A stretch of DNA of 64,000 nucleotides. Source: Dipetalonema caudispina. Lineage: Eukaryota; Nematoda; Chromadorea; Rhabditida; Onchocercidae. Position numbers and translations under genes: made by a program. How positions within the stretch are numbered: position 1 is the stretch's first letter; each line of letters begins with the position of its first letter. This document shows, piece after piece, positions 1 through 10,327 of this stretch. The DNA is taken from assembly GCA_013365325.1 (NCBI GenBank), contig JABVXV010000010.1, positions 124,001 to 188,000 on the forward strand, read 5' to 3'. Below the pieces are notes generated by a model. That model did not search any database. It had not been told where the DNA came from and saw nothing but the letters and a program-made list of their open reading frames with translations.

Positions 1-391
1 ATAGCTTCTGCAAATCCATTCTCATTATCGTTGAAAGCTGTCTTCGAAGAATTAGATGTGGATGGTGATGGATGTATCACTCGATCTGAATTACGAACTG
101 CGTTTCAACGAATGGGACATAGCCTTACTGATAGTGACATTAATGCTATTTACAATCAAGTAGATGTTAACAGAGATGGGAAAATTAATTTTGATGGTAA
201 TGATTTAATTTTTTTTCTTTTTAAATTAGGCACATTTAGGATCACTTCGTTATTTCTGTACTTATCCAAATATTAATCTATTATTAAAGAGCTTTAAAAT
301 TCTTGGGAATATTTCTTCTAGAAAAATTTCACCAAATTACATGACGTATGTTTCAGAATTTTGTCAAATGATGACGAGAAAGAGAGGATAA
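1..391 (+). CDS. EF-hand (calmodulin/troponin C-like) protein, C-terminal part
   Basis: Two exons are visible, 1-196 and 357-391, joined by a GT..TTTCAG intron in phase 1; the stop codon is at 389-391. The reading frame is open to the left edge, so the N-terminus is missing. Two complete 12-residue calcium loops are readable, DVDGDGCITRSE and DVNRDGKINFDE. The second is only completed by the downstream exon, which supplies E-F-C-Q-M-M and a basic end TRKRG. Spacing between the loops matches one calmodulin lobe (a paired EF-hand). Family knowledge says such proteins bind calcium and act as sensors or buffers in the cytosol. Calmodulin itself is unlikely because the linker and tail differ; a calmodulin-like or troponin C-like protein is the best call. 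Confidence 0.85.
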
Positions 392-3300
392 ATATGTGGA
401 GAACTGTGGACAATGGCTGTATATATCTACTTGTTTCGATGTATTTTGATGACTGATACTAGACGAATCCCATTAAATCAACTGGAATTTCTTTCTGTAA
501 ATATAAACATGACTGACCGATTTGATTTATCCTTTAAACGATTGCTGATCGCCTAATTGTTCAGCAATGGTACTTCCAGTCAGCGTCATAACTGGATTTT
601 TTGGAATAACTCGTGACGAGAATTGTGAAAAACATTTCTAATTACTTGACAGTTTGAATGATTGTCTATGTTTAACTAAATTTGAAGAATTACAAGAAAT
701 TTCAAGGAAAAGTTGGTAATTATTAGGAGATGTTACAATCACTTATTATTGCAAACTGAAGTCATAGTCCTTTTTCGAAATGTTGGCTCTTTCAGTTATT
801 GAAATAATAAATATCAAAATGATAAACAACGTCATGCTTATTTGTTCATTCATTCATTCATTAATAATGTTGACAATCATGAAATAAGCAAGAAATATAA
901 CCAATAAATAGTTCAAATTATTGCTGTCAAAAAATTACGTCAGCAAAAGCTTTAGAGAAAGCAAAAAATATTTCAAACAGCTTGTTAGAAATAATTGAAT
1001 TTATGTAAAATAACAATGAGCTTTTTAATTAACGTTATCACCTAAAAAATGAATCCAATGATTCATGAAAATACTGAATTCAAATTATCTTAGCTTTTTT
1101 TCTTTTTTGCGCTTATTGTACTCATCTCATTCTCATGTACCTTTGCAATCTATAACGCTTGATGTTAAATTGAATAGTCCGAGGTATTAAGACTGATTTC
1201 ACGTTCTCACATAGTCGCAGTTTTTGTATCCATAGCGACAGGGAAGAGTGATAATGCAAAAAAAAAAGTAAGTAGAAATAAAGCTAGCCGAATACCGGTG
1301 ATGTTTTCAGTGGTTTAAATTTGCAAGACTCGAGTTTTTTTTTTTTTTTTTTTTTTCTTTTCACAATTTCGTGAGAAAAATAAATAACAAAAAAAGTAGA
1401 GATGTGGGAAATTTCTCTATTTATAATTTGAATAAAATTAAATCAATCATTTGTATAACTGCCAAAATACTTCAACAAAAAACATGAAATTCGTTATTGA
1501 TAAATTAAACTATTTCGTTTAAATCATGAATTTTATGCTAACTGCTATTCGAAAGCATTCAGAGATTTTTCACTCAAGAAGCACCACATTATTCAGAGTA
1601 AAGCATAGTTCATTTTTCGTCAGTGAAATTCGATTATTCTATTGAGAAGCTTTTTACTGAAATAAATTTATTTAAAATTTGTCAAAGTCTTTCCCAATGT
1701 TTTCTGTAATTCAGGTGCAATATTATGCAATCAAACCAAGAGCTTAAAATTAAAAGTGAGAGTTGATTTAAAAAAAAAAAAAAAACTCATTGAGAAGTCA
1801 AAATTTCAGTTTCATAGAGTCAATTGATTATTAGGCATTAAAAATTTCTACATTTAAAAATTGTCAAAAATAATAAATTATATTTGACACAGAAATCATA
1901 ATTGAAACCGTTTGACTCTTTTGGATAAAAAAATTAGCCTTTTGTTGCGCATCAACAGTATTATGCGAATGCGCTCTAACTAACTTCTTATTGCAAATTT
2001 ACCATTATTAGATTGTGGAGAAAATGCAAGAAATTTCACGACTTTTCAATTTTTGCTGAAACTTTACAATTCAAAATTTTCCGCAAATATGGATTTTCTT
2101 AATTTTCAAAACTTTGGAAGTCTAGTAGAATCAATTAGATTGCATCTTTAATTATGAATCGCGAATATCTGCAAGCTAACAATACCATGAGCATTCCAAG
2201 TATCACAACGTATTCAGTGCATTTAAATCCTATAAACCATATTTTGCATAAACTGAAAATCACGATCGAAAAACAGATAAGCGTATACATCAATCAGATC
2301 AGATTTTTGAAAACTGATGCAAATATTGCAATTCGAATTATATTTATTTAATAGATGATTGATAACTATGATAAAAGTCAAAAATAGATAGAATCATTTA
2401 ATTTCCATTAAAACATAGTATTCAACTCTCTCTAGATATCAACGCAATTGTGATAACCAGAAATTTGCAAATAAATGGATAGTAACTTTATTTGTAATGG
2501 TCAATTCAAAATTTATGGAAATTCAGAGCTTTAGTCGATCCATGAATTATAAAATCGATTCATCATGGAAAAGCGAAGCAAAACATTTTATCTTACTCTG
2601 CAGACAAAGATTACTGCTTGTAAAATTTTCCTGTTCTAGTCCAGGATCTAATTTAGTTTAACAGGAACGGATTGTTTTTTAACATGAACAAAATGTACAC
2701 AGCTATTACTTCATGTAAACTATTTGATTGGAATTACAAAAAAAAAAAAAAAATGAATTCTATTGGAATCAGATTTTTACTCATGAATGAATGCAAACAG
2801 CCTTAGGCAAAACATTTTTAAAAAGCCTATTCTGATATACACTCACATTTCAATCAAGTTCGATAACACTGCAATGAAAGATTTCTCAATTTTTTTTTTA
2901 TTATAGTTTTGATTTCACGTCCAAAAAATACTAATTTAAAAGTTATTAAACAATATAAATGATACACGTTGGAAATTTTGAAGATTCAAATTGGAGGAAG
3001 AAGCAAAAATGGTTTAATTTTTCAATTTATGAATTTAGATCTATTTAGTTTGTACATAATACTCAAAAAAAAAAAGAAATTGTATAGGATTTCAATTTTT
3101 TTTTCTTTTTTTTTCCTACACACAATATAGGATTGCTCCCTAACTTTTTATATGCGAAGGAAAACAATTATCTATCGACTGGATACTTTTCTCAGCATAG
3201 TGTTATGATACGTAGAAATAATCATGGTTATCATCTTGTTTAATTACCAATAATTATCTTATATTTCATTACACTACTTCCATGATTGTTCACTTGTCTC

Positions 3301-3510
3301 TGCAACTCAACTTTTAAGATGAAATAATATTTAACTGCCCTGTATTTGCATTATATATATTTTATCTCTCCAAGATGTTGTCATAGTTATATTTTGTACA
3401 AAGTGCGCCTTTTTTCTTGGCCCAAATATGTAAACAAAGAAGTTGGTCAGGAAAAATGTGTAGAAATCTGTGTAATCAGATTAATAGTTCGGAAGGAAAT
3501 AAATTTTGTT
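392..3510. other. Gene-poor AT-rich DNA
   Basis: No gene could be supported here. It holds a short CATT tandem repeat near 845-862, a T22 run at 1335-1356 and further A or T runs near 1770, 2740 and 3100. A 24-codon plus-strand stretch near 567-640 begins like a CobW GTPase but lacks the P-loop (see rejected items). Confidence 0.6.
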
Positions 3511-4007
3511 TTAGTTTGAAGTTGAAATAAAAAATATAGCAGAAACATAACAATGATCTGATTCAGCCAGCAACTGTCTAAAATAAAATTTTCCGCAACA
3601 ATTTTTTGCAGTGGTATTACACACAAGATAATACATTTTCTCAGGTAATACTGTCCTTACCGTAGGCAATACTTTTTAGAAATTCTAATTCTTTCCTTTT
3701 CCAATGAGGTCACTTGAAACTTTGGAAGAATTTACAAGATTAGTGTTAAATACTTTTTTGACATATCAATTGTCAGTTTAGTGCCATTATTGCAACTATC
3801 ACTTACAATGGTCCGAATTCGAGGAGAAAAAGAGAACTTATCGAATTGAATGTTTCATGCAATTAACTGTCCTCACCCTTCACCGCACATTAAAAATTTT
3901 TTGTTTGATTTCTCATTTGATGAATGGGCGACACTTGTAATGTCCCCCCCCACCCCCCACCTAAAAATGTATTTCTAACCTTTGGTTGCGCCGATGACTG
4001 ACTCGAA
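3511..4007 (-). CDS. Candidate spliced minus-strand gene, 3' exons
   Basis: Four short open stretches on the minus strand join in phase: 3980-4007, 3807-3836, 3661-3712 and 3511-3577 (stop 3511-3513). Donors read GTTAGA, GTAAGT and GTAAGG. The acceptor before the last exon is a good TTTTATTTTAG; the ones before the first two exons are weak. The joined protein contains FESVIGATK, then LFFSSNSDH, then TSLEKERIRISKKYC and QLLAESDHC, a composition less K/N/F/I-rich than random translation of this DNA. No family is recognised and the 5' end was not found. Open frames this short arise often by chance, so this is a lead only. Confidence 0.25.
3944..3960. repeat. C-rich homopolymer tract
   Basis: Two runs of C split by a single A in an otherwise AT-rich stretch; possible polymerase-slippage or assembly weak spot. 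Confidence 0.9.
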
Positions 4008-4989
4008 CTATGTGTTTCCTTGTTTTTGTACCTCTTTGTCTGTGTTTTAAACAATAAAATTTTAATAATTTTCAACTACTAGTTTCATTCACTTCCTACT
4101 GAACTTCTTGATGCAAAACAAACTTGACAAATTCTACCATTGTTTCAATTACAACAATTCAATATGATCGAAAGAAAATTTCGATTCTTTTTATAAAATA
4201 CTTTAATTTCTTGAGGGTAGTTCTCCGTACAATAATATAGAGATATTTGTAAGATTAATCAGTGATGGAAATAATTACCCTGTAAATATTTACGATATCA
4301 GCATCTTTAGCACTCATATGACAAATCGGAACTTGTCATCTAAACAGACAACGATAATCCATGAGCTTAATAAATGATATGATATGATAATGACATTGTA
4401 AACCTCTCTTATTTATCAGATACTAATGACAGAGGAGGGATCAAACATTCAACAATATAATTTATAATATCTTCAATATAGTAATATTTACACAATTCTG
4501 CACATAAACATTTCATCATTTCTTCTCTACCCATTAACTCTATCCCACAATTATAAGCAATAATTAATAGTAATTATATTTCTTGCAATATTGTGATTAT
4601 TAACGAGTTCCAAGGGGTAGTTCAGGAAAGGTTCTTCCTTAAATAATGGCTTTTTTTTTTGCATAAATAATGGTGGAAACTTGGACAAGTAACTTAAAAT
4701 ATGCAATAAAAGAAAGATGTATATCCAATTTATACTTTGTTGAAACGAGTTACAAGTTGGTGTTAGAATGATTGCCTACCACTTCTAATTCATTTCTCTT
4801 TTCGCAATGTTTTTTCATTTTCTTCACTCCACTTCAAACATCATTTGCGTTAATTGCAAATTAAAAAAAGTGAAAAAAGAAGAAATGCCATCATTCCATT
4901 TTTATTGCAATATATCATTTATGAAAAAAGTCGGATATTATACATATGTTTGTTTATTTATTTATTTATCTAAATATTTATTTAGTTGT

Positions 4990-5018
<29 letters not shown>
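4990..5018. repeat. (TA)n microsatellite
   Basis: A perfect TA dinucleotide run of about 29 nt. Likely length-polymorphic. Confidence 0.95.
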
Positions 5019-5020
<2 letters not shown>

Positions 5021-5472
5021 TTAATATGTTTCAAATCAATTCTTCTAACTTGTTTTATTTTCCGATCAGATTCCATCTAGATCATTGTGGATTAATTCTC
5101 CAAACAAGTATAGAATCTTAACTTTAGTCGAGTTCAAGTTTAAAAAATTTCACATATTGGTCATTAATTTTCTTGATAATGCGTAAACTACATGATACTG
5201 CAAGAATTACGATAAGTGAAAATTCAAGTCTTTAGAAATACTAAAATACGAAATACTCTTTCAGATTCCATCCTTTGCAAAATTTGATAGGTTTTTGACA
5301 AAGTTTTAAGTGGATCAAACATATGTTCAGACACATGTAAGACCCGGAATACGTATACTCCATATATCTTAAAAATTGTATACTTCAAAAAGAAAACAGG
5401 TTTTAGTTGTAAAAGCACGTTTAAGAGAACGTAGAATAATATAGAATGCAGAAAGGAAAAAGACGTGTCGCC

Positions 5473-5784
5473 TCATTCGAGATGCAGAAGCAAAGCGATG
5501 GTGAATGTCGCTGATGGACCTGTTGAATCGTGCTTTATCGTTATCGAATTGCGAGATCCCCTGCAGTACTTTTCTAACATAGTAAATGCATCTTTAACAG
5601 TTTCTAATTTTCGTTTGGTTGTTATCATCATTTCAGGTTACCTTGCTCTTAGTTTTCAAGTTTGCTTTTGATGACCTTATCTTCTTCACGCCTCACTTGC
5701 ATTCTGACTAATTTTGATGATCAAGATTGTGCCTTCCATAATTTCAACTTTCAAATAAGAAGAGTCAAATTTCGAGGCTAGCAT
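5473..5784 (-). CDS. Candidate two-exon small protein (about 72 aa)
   Basis: Minus-strand exon 5784-5697 starts at an ATG and ends in phase 1 at a GTGAGG donor. Exon 5603-5473 follows an ATTAG acceptor with matching phase and ends in TGA. The two exons total 219 nt, i.e. 72 residues. The first reads MLASKFDSSYLKVEIMEG..., the second TVKDAFTMLEKYCRGSRN... then STGPSATFTIALLLHLE. Amino-acid composition (D, E, G, S, T rich) looks coding rather than like random AT-rich translation. Upstream of the ATG the frame stays open through a lysine-rich A-tract, so the true start could lie further upstream. No family is recognised. The plus-strand reading of the same DNA is also open for 68 codons but has poorer splice context. 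Confidence 0.4.
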
Positions 5785-5854
5785 TTGCTTTACTTCCCTT
5801 TCTTCTCTTTTTTTTTTCTTTTTTAATAAAGGTGAGAGATTGATTTCTCATTTG

Positions 5855-5882
5855 AAAAAAAAAAAAAAAAAAAAAAAAAAAA
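5855..5882. repeat. A28 homopolymer
   Basis: 28 consecutive A. There is no processed coding sequence immediately upstream, so nothing suggests a retrocopy tail. Confidence 0.9.
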
Positions 5883-6484
5883 CCATGTGAAGGCAGTCAT
5901 CAATTGCTTACATCAGAAATACCAACAAATCCTGTCAATGGTATTAGTCAGCAACCACATTGTTGAATGAAATAGAGAGCTCTATGCACTTTTGCTCTAG
6001 AAATTTTTAATAGATAGCTGTCTAGGTCAAATAAACGGAAAAAAAAAGGAAACATACACACATATGAATAATATTGTCGATTAGAATCAGCTTCGGAATC
6101 CTATTGTATTTTGAAACGATTATTAAATCTTTCCGGTCATTTTTCATGTTTGACATTTCCTGATATAACATTGAGTGTAGTCAAAATTTGATTGCATCCT
6201 CCTAGATAGTTTAGCTATCAAATTGCTAGGATTAACAGTGAATAAAAATTTGTTCAGATGGAATTCAGAGAGGTCAAAGGTGAAGCAAGACATACGCAAG
6301 AATACGACTTACCATAACATGTTCTTTCATCAAAAAACATAAATCATGTTGAAATTCAAACGTATCACATATTTACTTTTCAAACATTTTTATTTGTACG
6401 ACATTTTTTGTTCTATATATCATACTTGCAGAAATTTAATCGTTGAATTGTATATTATTTGATGCGAGCATAAAACAGGGATTT

Positions 6485-8820
6485 ATGATCCAAAATTACC
6501 GAAAATCGGATGCTCTGAATGAGCTTCACATAGCAATTAGGGCTAATAAGCCTGGATTGGTGAGTGGATACAATTTCTAGATATATTTATGAAGGAAGCA
6601 GCATCAGAATATCTAATCTAATTAACTTTCTAAATTTTACAAATTTTCATTTAGGTCCTGTACACGCTGCAGCATCATCGAAGTTTGAATATCAATTCAA
6701 ATTTGATGCGTACTTCTGCCCTTTCGTTAGCTGTACGAAATCAAAGCGAACCGATTGTTCGAATATTGCTAGATTATAATTGTGAACTAAATAAACTCTC
6801 ATCTGATGAGAGCGGTCGACTTGAAACTCCTCTTTATACAGCTGTTCGACTTCACAATTATGCTATCGTTGAGCTACTCCTGGTTCGCTTTCTCGAATAA
6901 CATGTAAATAACGCTACCTGAATTATCCAAAAACAAATTTCATTATAACAAAATTGGGATTTTTTGATCTTAAGAATATAATGCGCTTAACAAAGGTTGT
7001 CCAATGAATAAACTTTTATATGATATGCAAAAATCTACACCTTTCTTATTGTCTAAGTTGTAGTTTGAAAAGTAAATTCACTCCTAAAACTTGTTTAACT
7101 GATTATCAGGTTGTCAGAAACTTTGTTAAATGAAGTCTTAATTTAATAATATTTCTGATTAGTAAATTTGAACTCCAGGTTTCTGCGAGAACTTTGATTT
7201 TCAGTTTGTTTTTTGTCTAGTTCCAGTTGAATTTCATTTTCGACGCCGCTTTTCGGCATTTCTATCAGATTCTAAAGTGATTGCAAAACTAATTCAGTGA
7301 TTTAAGATTTATATTTGAAATTAAAAAGAAAGTTATGACTAAACGAGCTGTTCATTTGCAGATGCATGGAGCAGACCCGAATGTGACGGTATCAGACAAT
7401 CGTACACCATTGTATATTGCGACAAAAGAACGGTGTTTGAACATTTGCAACTTACTGATTGCTTTTGGAGCTAATTTGGATATTCCTGATTGTACTGGAC
7501 AAACTCCTTTGCACTTTGCATGCAGGAATATTACTGGTTTCAGTTTGCTTTCTTATTTAAAAATTCATCCATTTATTAATCGAATCATGTATCACTTCGG
7601 ATTGGATCACATTTACCGATTTTGACGCTTAAGATATTACTAAACCAAATACGATATCTTGAATTTATCAGTTGATAAAACACAAAATGTAACAATCAGT
7701 AGGGACACGCTAGTGAATAGTATCGAAAGAGAGGAGGGAGTTAACCATATGGTATTTTCCGGGTAGTTCGGATCAGATCATATTTAGACATATTCATTAA
7801 GAAGGAAATTTAAAAAGCATTGAAAAGATAAGAGATTTAATCACATAATATATTTTTTAAACATGGAATAATCGAATCTTTCAGTCAAAACAGGCAGATT
7901 GTTATTACTATTGTTTAGGCCGCGAACAGATTGCTATGCTGCTTATTGCCCATGGCGCTAATGTGCATGCTTCTGATTTCAAACGCCGTCTTCCGTTAGA
8001 TTTTGCCGAGATCAATGCTTCTATACCAACCATTGAGCGATTAATCGAAGAGGGATCACCGATCAGTAAACACATGAAAGAACGGTTTGAGTAAAAAAAT
8101 GCTAGAAACAAATAGCCATTCTTATGTTAAATATTTGGCTCAGTAATCAATTGCAATTCGTTCCTTAAAAGAAAGCAATACAAATCAAATAATTTGAATT
8201 ATATCAATTGTATCAATAAGACATATAATTGATGGTTAATTATATCAGGTGATACGATGATGGAAATTATAACGTAATAAAAGTCTGAAAAACGTAACTA
8301 AAAAAAAGCGATAAGAATTTATTCCCTTGTTGATTCTGAACATTTTTACGAAGAATTTAGAATCCGAAATATGTTGCAAGATAAGTCAGATCAACGAGGA
8401 AGAACGGATAAGATTGATGGCCAGCATTGTGCACTAACCACCATCATCGATAAGACTCATTCGGTGGTAAGTTTCTATTTTATGTATTTTCATCAATGTA
8501 TGATAAGAAATCCGTTGGGAGATGAGAAAAGAAAAAAAAAGCAGATTCGAATGATATTTATGTGCGAATATGCAAGCATGCTTTTGTTAATCAACTGTTC
8601 ATGAACTTGTCAAGAATTTTCATATTGTTTGATTAGCTCTGATAATTTCCAGGTACCAACCTTATTAATACTATCAAAAGCCCGAATTCGGAATCTGATG
8701 CGACAACAAGCAAAGCGTATACAAAATGTATGCAGTATATGGCCACTTATTGATTCCTTGTCAATGTTATCAAACTCTCTCAGGGATTCATTGAAACTAC
8801 TCGATTCTCTTTCACCTTGA
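6485..8820 (+). CDS. Ankyrin-repeat and SOCS-box protein (ASB-like)
   Basis: Six exons: 6485-6559, 6655-6882, 7362-7536, 7919-8090, 8361-8466 and 8653-8820, all with GT/AG borders and consistent phases, giving about 307 aa. Ankyrin signatures are clear: SALSLAVRNQ...IVRILLDYNCELN, TPLYTAVRLHNYAIVELLL, MHGADPNV...TPLYIATKERCLNICNLLIAFGANLD, and TGQTPLHFACR...REQIAMLLIAHGANVH. The last exon encodes VPTLLILSKARIRNLM, matching a SOCS/BC box (P..L....R..IR). In ASB proteins ankyrins bind the substrate and the SOCS box recruits elongin BC and cullin-5 for ubiquitination. The fourth exon would stop at 8092-8094, but a GTAAAA donor lies across that stop and leads in phase to the SOCS exons. The ATG at 6485 is the first in frame after a stop at 6437; an upstream exon is possible. 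Confidence 0.82.
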
Positions 8821-8881
8821 TATGGTTAATATCTGAATTTGAATGGTGTATTGCAACATATTTCTATGTGTATAAACATTT

Positions 8882-9413
8882 TCAAATTGCGAAATATCTG
8901 AACATGGTTATCAGATTCTTTCGACACTCATTAAAATGTTGATATTCAAGCATTCCTGTTCGATCATATTTCGACATTGTTACACCGTAGTAAAGTGCGG
9001 AAAGTTTCATAAGAAACAGAAATATGAATTCGAAACAGAACAGTGACAAAGCAAGACAAGCATGCCTGTTTAGAGAAATACTTGGGAGTTTGAAATAACA
9101 ATTTTCTTCATGGAAATAATGTTCTTGAAAAAACAATGTCCATGAAAATTATTGAAATGACGTTTATTTTTCTCAAGCTTTGTAAATAAAATGTTGAGAT
9201 TTCTTCCTAAAATCATTGGTTAAAACACTTGTTAACTGATCTCTTTACGAGATTAAATTCAAATATCACAACGCATCATGAGGCTACTTGAAATATGTAA
9301 AGCAATGTTATGTTAAACTTCTTTCATTTGCCATTTTCATTTGAAAAAAAATTGACTGATTCCTCCTTTTCTGTGAATACAAGTCTATGATGTTTAATGA
9401 TTCGTTGAAGTCG
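8882..9413 (-). CDS. Candidate minus-strand exons of an unrecognised gene
   Basis: Two minus-strand stretches look coding. One, 9413-9324, follows a good GATTTTTGCAG acceptor and reads RLQRIIKHHRLVFTEKEES and on to a TGA. The other, 9065-8882, follows a CTCTAAACAG acceptor, holds a hydrophobic segment (LFCFEFIFLFLMKLSALYYG) and ends ECRKNLITMFRYFAI-stop. Each ends in its own stop, so they may belong to different transcripts or to none. A further short stretch near 9515-9540 (PEFEEVVL) could precede the first exon in phase. No family is recognised. Confidence 0.2.
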
Positions 9414-10311
9414 CTGCAAAAATCGATCTAACGCTATCGTCTACATCACTCTTTTGAAGAAGCTTTTAATATGATCGTATACAGATATGCAGAAATCACA
9501 TGAAATTCAAACCAGTACAACTTCTTCAAATTCTGGGCAGTATGTTAAAACATAACTTAAAAAACAACAAGAATTTAATAATTTCTGCTAATATATCTGG
9601 TATTCCTCTCTTCGCATCAAAAAAATCATATTAACATCTTTTTAACACTGCTACCTGATTATCTATTAGGTATGCTTACGATAGCTTAATTATACTGTCA
9701 AATTTTACGCATCTGTTTCAAGTTCCTTCTTGCCTTTTGTTCCAATTCTAAAAATGTTGAATTTGTAATATTTTTCAACATGACACTTACAAATAGTGTT
9801 TGCAGCTGTTGAAACTAAAAAAGTTCATTAGATGCACTTATTTTTTGCTTCACAATTTTGCTTCACAAGAATCTAATACCTAAAACTGGTCCCATTTAAT
9901 GTTGCAACTTGCATATCTCTCTAAATGTTCTAAAAGTTCTAAAAGTGCGTTTCATCTTTTGTCTAAAAGTCGATATTATTATTCACTGTGAATGATTAGA
10001 ATATACAACCGAAAAATGAAATATGACAACTTTGAAGCAGAAACCAACAACTTCATGGCAAAAGTTATTCAAGCCAACCCAATAAAATGTCTTTTGTTTA
10101 CTGAAGCATTTAAGCTTTATTCACATCTTCAGGCTTTCCTCTCCCTTTCCCTTCCCATCCCATTCCTTGGCTTCATCTTCCACATGATGCGAGGTGCTAT
10201 TCAATCATTTCTGCACATTAAAGGATTTCACTATCCTTCAAATTTTTTATTTCAATATTTTGCTGGTGCGGTATTAAAACTTCCTTGTTTAACATTTTAA
10301 AAAATTGATGC

Positions 10312-10326
10312 TGTTTGTTTTTTTAG
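10312..10326 (+). promoter_or_regulatory. Splice acceptor (possible trans-splice site) before the NELL-like start codon
   Basis: A T-rich tract ending in TTTTTTTAG lies one base before the ATG at 10328. In nematodes an acceptor abutting the first ATG usually marks spliced-leader addition; cis-splicing from an unseen 5' exon is the alternative. Confidence 0.5.
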
Positions 10327-10327
10327 A

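Noticed and set aside
567..640. Plus-strand start reading MVLPVSVITGFFG, like the first strand of CobW GTPases.
   Set aside because: The P-loop GxGKT does not follow and no further CobW motifs were found.
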